Shown here: piece after piece, positions 25,901 to 40,700 of the stretch | How positions within the stretch are numbered: position 1 is the first letter of the stretch | Layout: every line of letters begins with the position of its first letter | Origin: Certhia americana | Taxonomy: Eukaryota > Chordata > Aves > Passeriformes > Certhiidae | Length of the DNA stretch: 64,000 bases | Assembly: GCA_018697195.1 (NCBI GenBank) | Contig: CM031864.1 | Span: 18,120,129 to 18,184,128, forward strand | Direction: 5' to 3' | Program-made: the position numbers and the translations under genes | The notes under the pieces: model-generated | Database searches by the model: none | What the model was told of the DNA's origin: nothing | Seen by the model: only the letters and a program-made list of their open reading frames with translations

Positions 25901-27980
25901 GTTGATTTGACCTTGTTTTATCAGAGAAACTACACACAGCACTATTAATACAGGTAGCAGAACTGCTACTCTTTGTTTCTTCCAAGCTTCCTTTCCACCT
26001 CTAGCTTGTACACTTGAGATATATTTGAATTAATGGTGCACTTACTTGTTACCTTGGAAAACTCTCACAGTTGACATGTACCAAGAACAACAAGAAAGCA
26101 ATACGGCTGCAATATATAAAGTATTGTAATGCAGCAGATCTGAAACTGAAGGGAAGCTTTTGTCATAAAAACATTTGATCAGTGTGGGTGATTTTATCAG
26201 GGATAAAAATCTCATGTTTTGAACTAAGTGCCCATTTGTTGATCATGCTCATGAAGTTATTCTGAAAAAAACAGCAACTTTCAAGAGTTGAGGCAGCAGA
26301 AGACAAAGTGGAGGTCTGGATACATGAGACAAGTTTCTCATAAAATGATAGGCATGAGTGAAATTATTTAAGGAAAAAAAAAGAAGAAAAATAAAATATG
26401 TACTAGGTCATGGTATTGGCTAGTGTTAGACAGTGGGATAAGGACACTGAGCAGACAAACAGCAGAACACAGGTCATGTGGACACGCAAACAACAAAGGT
26501 CAGCACGGCCCAAACTGATGGACAGTTCGTGGAAACAAGGTTAGGCTGTATAGACAGCAACTTCTGTGGAAGGGTACAACTGACCTAAGCTTAAAGAAAG
26601 AGGACTTGTAAAGAAAAGCAGACAGTATCATAACATTCTGTGCTGATATTGAGATTAAAAGTACCAGCAAAACTGTACTACATAGATATGTAAACCTGAA
26701 AATTTGCTGAAATCTTCCTTTTTACAATGATTTTAATATAAGAAGTTAATTTTGATACCAAAAGTACCTCTTTTTTAGGTTCTCATACTCACCTACTCTT
26801 AAAGTATCTAAGATTTTAAAAAAACAAGGTATTTTCACAAACATTCATCTTATAAAACATGTATTAATTAATGCTGTGTGATTCTGCTACATACTTTCCT
26901 GAAGATCTGAAAGACTTCAACTAGTCTACAATCCCTCCCACCCGCACCAAAACCACCAATGTGCAGCACGTATTTTAAAGCAGGGAGATTACTGATGTGT
27001 CAAAGGTCTCAGAACAAGTGGCAAAGAACTAGGTTCAACAGTTGTGACTCTAATGCTCTAAAAAAATACTAAAAATTTGAGATTCCAGCTTTTACACCAA
27101 AACATAAACTTGCTTTAAAATGCCTGATGATTCCAAGGATAGGGAAAAGGAGTAAGAAAGAAACTCTTTCTTACTTATATGTGGTGATTCAGAATGAAGA
27201 ACCAGGGATTACCTCTCCAACTGCAGCTTCAAATCTGCCATTCCAGTTGGAAATACTTGGAAGAAATATGAATACCTGAAAAATGGACTGACTTAGGTGC
27301 ACCCTCCTGTGCTACAGTAAAAAAAGCACACCATTCACAGGTACTGAAATGTTTTTAGAAGTCTGTATGAGAATATTTTTCAAGACTAAAAATAGATACA
27401 TTGATTCCATCTGCATGTAAGTTTAGTCAGAGAAACCGTTTTGTCATTTCAGTGTTAACCATAGCACTAATACAGGCTTTTAATATATGACCAACCAGTT
27501 CCCACAGAAAGTAGAGACACATCATATACATTATCAGACATCTTTCTGAGGGATATGACCACAGGGGAAGATCCAGTGTAAATACAGTTATGCTGGCATG
27601 GGTGTTTTTGCTGGTATAGCTGGACATGCCAATCTGTTATTAACTCTGCTGGAAAAGCACCTGTGCAAGTATAACTGGTTTTTGTGGGACAAAGTCAGCT
27701 GGTATCTCCTGCCGTACCTGGCGTGGCTCTACCCTTTACAGGGATTATTTTCTTGTATTTACACGGGTGACAACTCATTCCACACTCTGCTTGACAGCCA
27801 ATCTTGGCTGCTCCTCTCACGGCATTAAAAAAAAAAAAGAAAAAAAGACAAGGCGTGACAAAACCTACATCTAAGTTTCTCTAAAATTTTATAACGTTTT
27901 AAAATGTGTTAATTTTTTAAGAATTTTATTTTTATGCCCTCTTGTTACTACATTCCTAGCACACACTCGGGAATGCCCCC
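22900..27980. other. Intergenic upstream of ABCD3, no gene seen
   Basis: AT-rich sequence with short chance ORFs. A slightly GC-richer piece at about 27590-27830 ends in an A-rich run (27829-27848), which could be the remnant of a retroposed sequence, but the body is not recognised. GC content rises sharply at about 27970, where the ABCD3 island starts. Confidence 0.45.
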
Positions 27981-27989
27981 TTTACAAAG

Positions 27990-28760
27990 AGCCCCGGGAG
28001 AGCGGATGAGCGCAGCCCGCTGGGCAGGAGGAGGCGCCTGTGAAAATCAACCCGCGGGCCGGCATCAGCTGCTCAGCCCGACCTCCGGGCGAGGGCGGCC
28101 GCCGACGGGCCCGGCTCCGCCGGCGAGGGAGATAAACGCCCCTTGCTCCCCTCGCCGTCGGCGCGGCGGGTCCGCCCGCTGGCGGGGATTGCCGGGGAGC
28201 GGTAATTACCGTGCCGGCGTTGCTCAACTCGCTACCGGCGCGGCTCGGCCCGTCCTGCCGGCGGCGCGGGGCCGGGCGGCGCCGCCCCCTCCCGGCATCC
28301 CTCGCTCGGCTGCAGGGCTCGGCTGCGCTCGGTCGGCGGCTCCGCGCTGCTCTCGCCATGGCCGCCTACAGCAAGTTCCTCACCGCGCGGCACTCCGCCA
28401 TCGCCGGGGCCGCCGCAGCCTGCGCGCTGCTCTGCCTGCTCGGCAAGCGGCGGGCGGCCGCGCAGCACGGGTGAGCGCGGGGCCGGGCCGCGGGGCGGGA
28501 GGGGCCGGGCGAGCCGCGGGGCCGGCGCCGGGAGGCCGAAGCGGCGGGAGCTGTGCTCGCCCTCACGGCCCTGGGCCCGGTGGAGGGGCAGCTGCCGAGT
28601 CCCTGTGCCGAGTACGGGGCGCTGCCAGAGCCGCCCTCTGCCCCGGCGGCGGCTCCCGGGCACAGGGGCCAGCCTGCTGCCCCCGCGCCTTCCCTCCACA
28701 GGGAGGTCGGTGCCCTTCTTGCGAGCATCCAACCACCGCCGCCTTGTTACCCAAATTATA
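27990..28760 (+). promoter_or_regulatory. ABCD3: ABCD3 CpG-island promoter
   Basis: A dense CpG island surrounds the ABCD3 start codon, with GC-box-like runs just upstream (for example around 28260-28295) and no TATA box. This is typical of a housekeeping-type promoter, and the transcription start is probably within about 100 bases upstream of the ATG. The 300-codon + frame at 27934-28836 and the minus frames across the island come from GC content. Confidence 0.8.
28358..28470 (+). CDS. ABCD3: ABCD3 coding exon 1
   Basis: Encodes residues 1-37 plus two bases of Gly38, starting [13 protein letters not shown] and running through an Ala/Leu-rich stretch into KRR. This is the targeting region that binds PEX19 in PMP70. 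The donor is CGG|GTGAGC. The frame stays open upstream to a GTG at 28211, but the ATG matches the family start. Confidence 0.95.
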
Positions 28761-31700
28761 CTGGCTTTTTCTATTTCTCGGACTAGGAACGAGTATTAAC
28801 GCTTCTAGGGATGACCGTGTCTGCATAGGCAATTAATGGACCCAGCTGTTGGTTGAATGCTGCCGTGTCAATAAGATACAGGGGCAACGATTTCAAAGGG
28901 GCCAAATCTGGTGATGTTCCCTGTGAGGTTGCCTTCCAGGTATACCGTGTTAGGGTGTGTATTCGTTCATGCCTTACAAAGCGCTGGTACCGCAAAGTGT
29001 GGCACATGAAGAATATACCGCAGACTCAGTCCTTTCACGGTTTTACTGTATTTGTAATTGTAGGTTGCTAACCATATGCTTAAGACCTGGTATGTTGTGA
29101 TATTGCAGTTGGGCATCTTGTAGGCACTACAAAATTATACTGAAATGGACTTACTCAACAGATTTAAGTAATAACATACCTGAGATTAAGCAACAATCCA
29201 GTTTTATTTTACCTAACTCCATTCATACACAATATCTGTAAGAGTTTCATGAAGTTAGGTAACTGTCATACATGGCAGACATTGATATGCTGCTGACAAG
29301 TCATGTATTTGCTACCTTACGTTGTTTTTTGTGCAAGAGTTACAAGGTCCCGAGCTATGGCTGCAAGTTGCTCTTCTATTAAACTCATAGGGAGGGGTGA
29401 TTTTTTTTCAAATATGTCTGCCTAAGTTAGTGGAATACCACTTTTAAAAGCAGAGAAACTGTATGGAAGGGTACAAAAATTATGAACTCAGATTTTCACA
29501 CCTAATATAGTAGTATTTGTAAGAAATGCTGGGCCATGCAGATGTCCTAGGAGCACTTATGTGTTAAGTCAGGCCAAGAGTATTCTTTTAAAGTGAATCT
29601 CAATTGTCCACGCTTACCTTGCTCTGCCTTCATTGAGGGAATGATCTTGGAGCACATAAACCAGGTTGGAGCCCATCTTCAAACGTAGATGCAGGTCCAG
29701 TGTAGTTTTGAAGTGCATTTAATATATTCCCACTCTTAGTAGAATTCATTTGATAGAAGCAGGCTAGAACTTGTCCAGAGTAATCTCCCTCTGCCTGAAA
29801 TAGATATTATGTGGCTCCTGGGTTGTCCCCATTAAACTGTTTTGCTTTCATGTCTTCTGATGTTGATCTGCAGGACTTGACAATGGCAATGTATGCATTA
29901 GCTTGAGGGTCAGTGTATGGAAAGTAAGTGTTAGCCTAAATGCTGAAGACTATTTGGAATGTCTTTCCTGTGTGAATCGTCGGTTTTGCTAGGTATAGTG
30001 TTAAAAATCAGAGGAATTCATATATATTAGGGGGACCAAACATTATTAGAAGTTTAGTGGGAATTGGGAAGGGGAAATAAGTTATGAATTATATTCCAGC
30101 TAATTCAGCAGGTACATGGGCTTGTGAGAGCCTGACCTGATCTGTCCCCTTTCCTCTCTCTATACAGCAGTCTTTCTGATACCTTGTCCTTTACTTTTGA
30201 AATCTCTTTAGTCATTTTGCATTCTTGAATTGATTAGAAATGCAATTGCTAAAGTAAATGCCATGCTTGGAAACTTGATTTTTCGCTTGTGTGTATGTGT
30301 TGTTTTACACTTTTGAGTCCCTCCACAGCTTAGGTCTTATTTACTGTTGGTACTGTATTGTGGCCATGGATTCCAAACTCTAACATCCAACATTCGGTTG
30401 TTTCAATAATAGCTGTGCTGCTGCTTGAATGCTATTTTGAGGATGGTTTTTGCCCACTGGTCTTCGTTCTTTTCTCCATGTTTCCCTGTGAGGCAAACCT
30501 TGCCAGGAGCCTTACAGAATGCTACCTATCAAGACTAGGCAGTAGGTAAGCTACATTGCCTATATCACCAGCCTAGACAAAAGCATCTGGTTATTACCAT
30601 TGCCTCATCCTCTTTTAGTCTCATTAGTTCATGTATCATTCATTTCTTCATGTTTTGTTCCTAATGTAAATTGTAGCATACTTTTGAAAAGGACTGTCAT
30701 TGTGCCAAATCTTTACATTTTCAGCATTCTTGTGCTAGTACATGATGCTGATGTATAGTAACAAGTGCACAGCCTTTGAAATCTGCAGGGCCTAGTGTAT
30801 CCTTTAACATCTGTGTTGTATATCTCTGACTCTTTGGGAAGAGGAAGAAGTTGGGAAGCCATGGCTGTCCTAAATTTTGTACTTATTCCTAGGGAGAAGA
30901 ATTTCACTTGGCAATCTAGATAGTCTGGAAGAGGGCTGGTAGTGTATCTGCTGCTTGAGGTTAACTGACTAAAATTTGTGAAGTGATTTAGTTTTGTGTC
31001 TGTGAATTCCTTTGTTAACCTTTGGTGTATAATGCCTGAAAATGTTGTGTCATGTTAGTGTGAGGTGAATTTCAACTTCTTGAATTCTGGAAGGTGAAAT
31101 TCTAGTTTTGAGCTTCATAAGGACAAAGGTAAATGTTGCAGACCTGAATATAACCAGCAAAATGCTGGGCTTAACATTCAGGTGAATCATTGAAGTGTTC
31201 TAGTGTAACTGTAAACTTTACTTGTGAAACTTCTTCCTTCCTCACATAGTTTCAGAATACACACTTATACATACTTTATGTTCAAAATAACATTCCATGT
31301 TTTCCTATTATTTCATGCGTTCCTGGAGTAACTGCCATTTTTCTGTTTGATTTTATGTGCTTTTTGCAGTTTTGTTGGACTGGCAGCAATAGGTCTGCTG
31401 CTGGTTGAACTTGGAGAGTAAAATAACATATGAATTGAGAAAAAGAAAGAAAATCTTCTTTTAGCAAATGAGATGTGTAACAAGAAAGCTATGTGACAGG
31501 CTCTTCATATTGTATATGTTCATTTTTATATAGAATAAGCCATTATAGGCACGATAGCAGGAAGGAGAAGTAGCAACTTTTACCTACTTTTCTGTTGTCA
31601 AACAATAGGGGCAAGGTTCAGTACATCTCATATCAAGTAGTAATGTATGAATAATTAAGCTGTATGTGTTATGCCAACCTGCCTTACTAGGTCAAAGATC

Positions 31701-34700
31701 ACTTAATTAGCACTGCCAGGATTAGTCACAGATGTTGTTCTGTAAAGAGGTATTACACTGCTCTTTGATTTAACAGAACTGAGAGGTGGTGTCACTTGCG
31801 ATTTGCAAAGGTTTTTACCACAATTTTCTGAAATATTTCAAAGTAGGGTGATGTAAAACTGTTTGCTTACAGTAACTTGTTAGTTTTCCATCTTACTTCC
31901 TTGGAGCAAAGCATGGAGAAAAATACATTGGCGCTTTTTCCAAGTTGCTCTCAAAATCCTGTTTTGTTACAATAGCTTGGTGTCCTCTTGGGAAGGGGGA
32001 AGTCATTATATCTAAATTTTTATGATTTCAGTTGTAGTATTTGGGTTTTTTAGAGTCATGAGAAGTTGTTTGAGAAACTACATTATCCTGGGTTTATAAT
32101 GCAGGAAAAAAGTCTGTTTATTCTCTTTCTCTAATCCTGCCTCAAACAAGAAGCAACAGAATATTTGCTTAAGATTTGATTGCTTCACAATTAAAACATT
32201 AAGGGGTGTTACATAAAGGAGCTGGATATTTTTCATTATCCCTCTAATAAGAATTTTTCCTGAATATCCATGTAGTTTAAAATAAAGTACTTACACAAGT
32301 AGAGCTTGGCTTACTTTCAGAAAGAAGGTATTTAACTCAGACAACTTTCTGCTGGAAGGAGGGACTGAAAGAAGTAATAGAAGGTAGTTAGGGTAAAGAG
32401 TTTGTAACTGCAGGATTAGGGAAAGGGAATAAACAGTTTAGAGTAATAGGAAGAAATTTGTAGCGTATGGGAATGTGACAAAATATTTTAGAATCTGCTT
32501 GTAGACACACTGACTTTCCTATCACCCTGCTGCATTCATTAGAATCTGAGAAGATGCCGGGACACGGACACAACTTAATATAAACTGAACTTCTGAAACC
32601 CCTGTGGTGGCATTCCACCTGTGAGGAAAAAAATTAATAAAGCAAGAACAAGTGTGTGCTTGGGGCCTTAGAGGTTAGGCAAGCTTAAAGTGAGTGGAAA
32701 AGCTCATTGAGTGGAGAGAGTTTGAGTTGCAGACAGTGTATATCAAATAGGATTTTGCACAGTTCATCTTGGGTGGCACACAAACTGTGCTCCTGCCTGT
32801 CGTTGTGCTCCTCAGCCATTGTCTGCTGACAGAGTGACAGCGCCTGTCACTCACTCAGTGGATGTCCCTGCTTATGTCCTGGGCTGCACAGCCTGTGAAC
32901 ATGCCATTTGACAGTGAGAGGAGTGCAATCAGAGGTGACAGACACATGTCCAAATGTTTGGAGGTGCTTTCAAACACAAAATAGGAGTTTAAATATAGCA
33001 GGTGGTAGTTTTAGCTTGAAACAGATGGTGCATTTTTATTCTGTTTTTGTATATTTAGAATGTTCTCTCTTGTTAGTTTGCCTAATTTCTCTAGATTCTG
33101 AATATGTTTGGGTGGGCTCTGCCAGTGTACTTCAAACAGAGGGGCCTGTTCTAGTTGAGTCACGGCTGTTTGACAGGAAGGGTGAAATTATATTGCTGCA
33201 GATTAATAGATGGTTTTTGTATATGTAAGAGCCTTAAAGGGAGCCTGTTGGAGGAAAGGTGGCAGGTAACAAAAACAACTTTATATTAACTATGTTGAAG
33301 TAAATTTATCCGGGATGTAAATGTGAGTCCAGTCTATTGCTTGCAGTAAGTGCCCTAGTGTTGAGGGAAAAAAAACCCAAACCCCAACTAAATAGACAGA
33401 TGTGATTACTAGAAATTACATCAAAAATGCAACCTTGTAGAAAAACCTGCCTGGGGCTGGGGAAACCTGTCTTCAGCTGGAGGGTATGGAGACAGGAGGA
33501 ACCAGATGACTCAGCCCTAATCCTAGCACTTAGACTGCCTTTGTTTGGGGCCTGGCTAGCTAATTAGTGGTTTCTATCTTAATTAAGTTGCATAAAATAC
33601 TTGCTGTCTAGAGCAAGATCTAGTAGTGTGTGTGTAACAGTGTAAAACTTTTTAAGGAAACTAGCTAGAAATCTTTTTCAGTTGTTATCCATGAGGAAGA
33701 TCTGCAGCCAAAGTTCAGTTTAAGACAAAATTAAAAGTGCTAAGGTTTTTCTTATATGTAAGATCTGTTATTGGGATGCATTCTTCTACTGAAACTTAGA
33801 ATTTCCTCTCCAACAGTTCTGCTTTGTTATCTTCTTCTCAAAGCTTTGTAGAAGCTTTTTGAGCTTTAGCAATGCAGAGCTCCTGTTTGCAGTAGCATAG
33901 CTCTCTGTGACCTTCTCAGAGTCCCCTTCTTGCTTGCCTGAATACGTTCCCCTCACATTATTTTTGGTTATGCTGCAACTAGCCACCAATCTAGAGCCAA
34001 GAAAGTTGTGTTCTTGGTTTCTGTGTGTGCTCAGAGTGTACTGTGCAAATGGGCATGCTTTTGGACTGTGCCCAGGCTTCTGAGTAAGGTTGCTGCCCTT
34101 GTCCTGAAATAACTGTACTTTTGCTCTCTACCCCTCTGTGTGAGATATGCACTATGAAACTCTGCCTGCCAGTGAGCTACATCAGTCTTTTCTCACTGTA
34201 GCTGTTATTTCTTCACACTGTTGCATTTCATCTTTAGTCATTTGAATTTTATTCTGTCTTTGCAATGTCTCAGTAGTATCTTGACTCCAAAACTAACCTG
34301 AGAACTTTACAAATAATCATGAACTATTGCAAAATTGTTTATTTTGTGTGATTTTTGGAAGCTCTGAAAACTGTACAGTGCCATTCCAACACTTAAGGTC
34401 TGCAGCATACAAAGGTTGCCTAGAGGTAACAACTCTTTGAAATGCTACACTTAATGCTAAACCAGGTATTCTTTCTTTGCACTGTGTTGAGCAGAAGTAA
34501 CTCATCCTATCTCTACAGAAGGAAGGTAGAATGACCTGAAATTTGTAGGGGTTTTTTTTTCAGTTAAGGACAATGTAACATTTTAAAGATCTTGCTTCCT
34601 TATCATGTTTCATTAAACAGCAAGCCTTGCTTATCACTTTGTTCATCTGCAATTCCCTGTTATGATTAGCTCAGTGTAGATTGCTTCCTCTGAACTTTGT

Positions 34701-37700
34701 TCTGGACAGAGACAGGTATTTCTAAAGGCAGTAATCCTTTAACTTTTTCCTGTTTGCTAGTAAATACCACAGAACTAGTATGCCTGAGACCTTTCAGTAA
34801 GAAGACTCAGGCCTCTTGAAGGCTTTTCACAGTTTCTCAAATCACTTTCTTCTCCAGTAGTATTGAGAATGATTCTGTTTGAGTAAGGAGTATTGTTGCA
34901 TGTTTCTATAGAGAGAATAACCTCACTGGTATGTAAATAGAGTCAAAAGAGTGAGTGCTCTGACCAATACTTACTTGGAGACTGGAACTTCGTGATTTCT
35001 CCCTCCCCACTGTGCTGCCATACTGCCCTTGAAGCTGGATCAGCTGTCAAATGCCTGTACAGAGTCCTGAAACTTTATTAGTTTCCTTAAAACGTCCTGC
35101 TGGTTTGGGCTGATCATATTTCTCAGTGTAGGAGAAAGGTGTTTTGTTGTATTGCCCCCTGTCTACTGGGTAATTACTTGCCTATTTACTTCTCTTTAGT
35201 GAGTTGCTATTCAGTTACCATGTGCGTATGAATTACAAGTTTGGTATAGTTGTGTCATTCCAGGTACTGCTGACACCTTTCTCTACTTTTTTTATATCTA
35301 TGTTTGCTGTAAAAGCCCTGTGCAGTTAAATAATGGGTAGCAGGCTACATCTGAAATACCGCTTTTCTTGAAATTTCCTCAGGTGGTGTGTGTTCCATTA
35401 TACCTCTAGACTCTTAATGTTTTTTTAAAAAATTTTGCACGTTGAATTCAGACTGCTTTGTTGAGGGCTTTGTGCAGTTAGATCTTGAAAATATATGGTG
35501 ACAAATTCCACTGTTTATGATTCACTACTACTGTTTTTTTTTCTTTTTTTTCCTACATGTTTCATTTACTACTGTTTTTTTTTTCTTTTTTTTCCTACAT
35601 GTTGTCTGGATAACCTTTTTCAAAAACCTTTTCATTCCCATCCCCACTTGTCTGTGGGGGCACAAAGGAACAATGGCTCTGTACCAGGGGAGCTATTTAC
35701 AGCGGAGAATTTGGCCAGCATGTAGCACTTACTTTCTTCCACCACTGAGGCTTGTGATGCTCCAGCATTAAGTAGATGAGAGATCTGGAATAATGGAGGG
35801 CTTGAATCTATTCCAAGTGTTAGAACTCTCTGCTGTAACCAGAGAGTCTTGCTGTATTCTTACTGTCTAATTGAGGATGTTATTTAGTCTTTAAATTCAT
35901 TGAGAATTCAACCACCATTCTCACAAAAAAGTTCTACAGTAGTACAATGGAATCTGGAATAGTGCCAATAGCTATTGGACTGGAAAGGTTTTATTCCAGG
36001 CAGAACTATGGCACAATCTTTATTTGCAAATGAAATGAGTGCTATGTGGGCACATTTAATTTTTTTTTTCCTTCTAAACTTCATGTTTAAGATAGTTTCC
36101 ATTCTTTTTGAAGTATGTCTTGTTTTGAGCTTGCACAATTTTTTTTAGATAAAAACAAAACACGGTTAGAGCTCTTTTTTCTTTAGATTTTAAATCTACA
36201 AATGCTTAATTTTTATCTTAAACTTTATAAATGCTAATTAAGTGTGAGTTCATAATTAAATGTAAGATCTTGATTTCAGAACAATTCTTCTTTCTCTTTA
36301 ATGGAGAACCAGTTTCAGGTCAGTCAGTAATTTCAGCTGCTCAATTTCTCTCAACAGCTACTGTAGGAAAAGTGTATCAATAAATACTTCAAAGATATTC
36401 AACTAGCTGCCAGAAGAATTCTGGTCTTTATCTTCCTAATAGATTACTCTATTAATATATTCTCTTCTGATCCTTTTAAAGCTGAAATAGTTGTGTATTA
36501 TGAGTGTTGTGACTTCAAACATTGGCAGAACTTAAAGCAGTAAAGCTTATAGGAATTATTACAGCATGTCTGGAAGAGCAGCATGCTTTCATCTTATATT
36601 ATGACAAGTCATGAATCATCTAGAGAAATAACGATGTTGTTTGATAACTACTTATTCATGCTTAAGAGTGCTACTTTCCTCCTACTGCCAAACAAAATGT
36701 GATTGGGCTGATCCATATTAAAGTTTTAAAAATATAGGTCAACCTTTTCTACTTTGAAAAATTACAGGATGTATTGAGAAATTTCTTGTACCAGAAATAC
36801 ATTGCTTTTGCATCACCAGGTTGTAGTCTCCAACTTCTTAGTTTCTTAGACTTTACACCCTTTACAATTTCCACAGATGTACTTCTATCACAGCCTGATT
36901 AAGTGTTGTATCTTTTCTGAACTTTCATTATTTCTCCCCCAATCTGACCCCTGCTGCCCTTCATATTCTTTGTTTTGTCTTTTGCACAAATAGTCTTACA
37001 AGATTTTTATCTTTTCTCAGACTTCCGTCTCTGTTACCTTTAATTAAGTTCTTGCTAAACTGGCAGATCTCCCTTCTTGCTTTCACGGTCTCCTCCTTCC
37101 TGTCTTTTCTCATATTCCTCTGCTACCTTGCCTCTTCCTTTCATAGTAATTATTTCTTTTTATTGTGACAGTGACATTCATAGATCTCTCTAGTCATAAA
37201 TTAAAACAAGCACAGTTTCATTTTAGACATTTTCTTGGCAGAGCTTTAAAACAAGTGTGAAATGGTGCTGCTGCTGAAGTTGTGGGATAGCTGGTTGTGT
37301 GGCAGTCTGCTCCTGTGTGGTGTTGTAGACAGAAGGAGCACTGCCTTTCATAGTTTCTGCTTTCTGGTAGTGTCCCAGGTTCTGCCTTGAAAGTGTATGA
37401 ATGTTGAGTTTTAAGGTACCCTGCTCGCAGTGTTTTAATATCATGGTTAAGAAAGTTGCAGTTTAATATGGTTGGTGGCCATTTTTAAACTACAGAAATT
37501 CTCCAAACAGCTTTGTGTGCTTGTCTGATGCTTGAGTGTTCCAAAAGGGAGACAAACTATATAACTGTCTTACTTGTCAGCTTTTCTTTCTAAAAAGTAG
37601 AGGCAAAAGAATAGCATTCTGCTTTTGGATGTTTGTTTAGCACCAGTTGATAAATATTTTTCTGCTAACTGTTCTGTTAAATGCAGGGGAAGGAAAATAG

Positions 37701-40700
37701 ACTAAAAACTAACTCCTCTTTCAATGGACATCTTTTCAGGAACTTGATTTTACAGGAGCTGTCTTTTTTTCCCCTGCAGCCCATGTTTATGAACAAATAA
37801 TATCTCTGTGTAGAGATTATTATGTGTTATTTTGAAGTCAAATACGATGCAAAACAAATCTGATTGGCTTATGTAGATAGTGTGAAGCATCAAAGTTGGG
37901 TTGCTTGGATTGCTGAATTTGCATTCTTGTAGTTTTCATTTGTGGTCCGTGGATCCATGTAGCCATGCTTGTAAAGTATGTGTGAGAAACAGAAAACCCT
38001 TGGAGTTCATGATACAGTGCCAAGGTAAAGCAGAACTTGGAGATGAAAGGGTGAGACTTGGTTTTCCTACATGAACTGGTTGCTGGAATGAATAGGGTCT
38101 CACTGGAATTTCATATGCTGTATAAAAGCAGCCCAAAGGTTTGACATAGAAGGCAGCCCTGCTGAAGAGACTGTATTGCTTTGAAAGAAATAGGTAGGAA
38201 TATAATCCCAAGATTTCCTCTTTGTTTGTATGTGTATAGATCAAGACAAAGAGAAGTGTGTTAATAACAAATAAATACTTTTTTTTTCTTTTCTCTGCAG
38301 TAAAAGAAGTGGAAAACAAGCATTGCAGAATAATGAGGTAATTCTTTCTTCATGTCAAATATTCTTTAATAATTTTAAATAAATCTGATTTTTAAAAACT
38401 TTAAGTCCTATCACTGTAGTTTAATCTTGGCTATGGTGCAAATATGGTTTGAATGATACTTTCAGACTTGCATTGGTGAAACAAATGAAAGAATCAGATT
38501 AATCACAAGAGGCTGAAGTTTGACTTGGCCTCGATGGATGCTTGATGTGCACAATGTCCTCTTTTATCTCTTATTGCCATATGAATTTGTAAGGACTAGT
38601 GTTTTAAATTTTTCTGTATAGATAGAAACAAACAGCTGTGTGTAGATTTGGTATAACTTCTATTTATTTTTTATGTAAAAGAAAAATGTATGTAACAAGA
38701 TGTGGAGTCTGACAGTTTCTAAATTAGAAACTACTTCAAACATCTGGTAGGAAGTTTGGCATTTCCCTGATCTTTTGTGTGTCTGTTAATTCATTTATTT
38801 GAAAGGGATATACTAGATCCCTTTAAGCTAAAATTTATATTTTTTATTCAAAAGAAATTATGGCAGACCAAAAGGCAGAGTCTGATTCTGGTCTTACTAT
38901 AGCATGAATAGATTCCATTTACTTCCATCTTTGCTGAAAACTTAAAAAAAGGCCTGCACTGGACAAATAGAGAGGTGTATGCAAGCATTATGTTAGCTTC
39001 TAACACACCTTGACTGTATTATCTACCATAAACACTTACGTTTGGATAGCTATATCTATTTGTAAAAACCTTAATTATCTTTCTCTTATTCCTTCCCATC
39101 TTAGATACAATTATGCTGAATGGGATTAACAGTCTAAGGGAAAAAAAAACTTCTAGGCAAGAAGATACTGAAATGAATATAAGGGCAATACAGAAGTATA
39201 GAAATGGGGAAGGGCTGAATAAAGGGGAAGAACAGGTTCAACTCACATATGTTTAGTCGTTTGGAAATGTACCCATCAGATGTGGTGTTAGTAATTTATA
39301 TTACAGGAACGCTATAAAGTATGTGGGATCATGCTTCATTAGGACTGGACAGTAGTCTTAGTTGTTTGGATTGCTTGGATTTTTTGTAAATAATTTTTAA
39401 TTAAAGTGTTGTAATCATCTACTGCATAGCATCCTATTTGGCTGGCATTTTTATTCATAGTTTGTGTTCACATAGATTTTTGAAAAGGACGGGACTGTTG
39501 TTGCCTTCATGCTGTGAAAAACAGGTGTAGGCTTCTTCACCGAGCATTCAGAGTGGGTCTCTTTCAGGTTTCCTGTTTACCTTGTAATATTGCTATAGCC
39601 ATTGATAGCACGGTTCACATGAGCCTTGGGTAGCAAAGGCAGCAGGGTTATGTTGATTAGACAGGACTTGTTCAAAGTACACATTTGCCCTTTTGGTCTG
39701 TTCTCAGGACTGAGTTCTTCTGTCATGTCCTTATGTGAAAGAAAAGAAAAGAAACCTGGACCATTAGCTTTTAAAAAATGCTCAGGTTAGTCAAGACAGA
39801 AGATAGGGTTATATAGAGTGAACAAATGAAACTAACTGAAATAAAAGGTGTTTGGATATGGGACAGGAGGGTTTTTAAGTCTGGTAGATATATCTAACTA
39901 GGAGTGTGTTGCACCATTTTGTAGAAGTAAAGCAATAAAAAAATTCTGGTTTCACTTGAAGCAAGTTTGGGCTGTACAGTCAAAGTTTTTAAACCATTGA
40001 TTGTCTAGACAAATAATGGAAGGCATCTTTAAAAATACTGTCTGATGGTGTCTTTTAGAGAGGAGCAATGCTAAGAGATGTTTACATTACAACTTGCACT
40101 TGGATGTACTTTAGTGCTGTGATCTGCATTGTTCGTATATCATCTTTATCACAGAATTGAAATAAAAAGTATTTTATATCATAGCAGCTACTTCCTATTG
40201 CAGTTTGTTTTGATAGCTCCCAATTCTTTATTTAACTTGTCTGAACAAGTCTTAAGCAGGAAATATTGCAAATTCTGCAGAAGGAAGGTAGCTGTAAATG
40301 ACTTGGGTTGGGAAAATATCACATCAACAGTTCAATAATACAAAAAGTTCTCCCTTTTCTGGTTTTGTTCTGTGTGCAGCAGAAAGAGGGAAAGAAGGAG
40401 CGAGCAGTTGTGGACAGAGTGTTTATAGCACGAATATGTCGAATCCTGAAAATAATGGTCCCTAGAACTCTTTGCAAAGAGGTAAGCATTACCTGCAGTA
40501 ATAAATAAAGAAAGAAAGCTGGAGTTAAGTCTCTTCCAAAATTACATCAGAATTTAAATTGCATATACGTTACTTAAATAGGACTAAATTGTGCTATATA
40601 TTTTAAAATAGCAACATAATAATGTAAAAGTCTATGTTATGCTCAGTTGTTATATCACTAAAGGTTCTAGTTTGAATTACAAGATAAGCCATTTACTGTC

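Noticed and set aside
28211..28357. In-frame N-terminal extension of ABCD3 from a GTG codon
   Set aside because: The ATG at 28358 has a perfect Kozak context and gives the conserved family N-terminus and the exact 659-residue length. The upstream frame is open because of GC content.
27934..28836. 300-codon + frame and several minus frames across the ABCD3 CpG island
   Set aside because: Open frames in very GC-rich DNA are expected because stop codons are AT-rich. They are Ala/Gly/Arg/Pro-rich without domains, and the ABCD3 frame explains the region.
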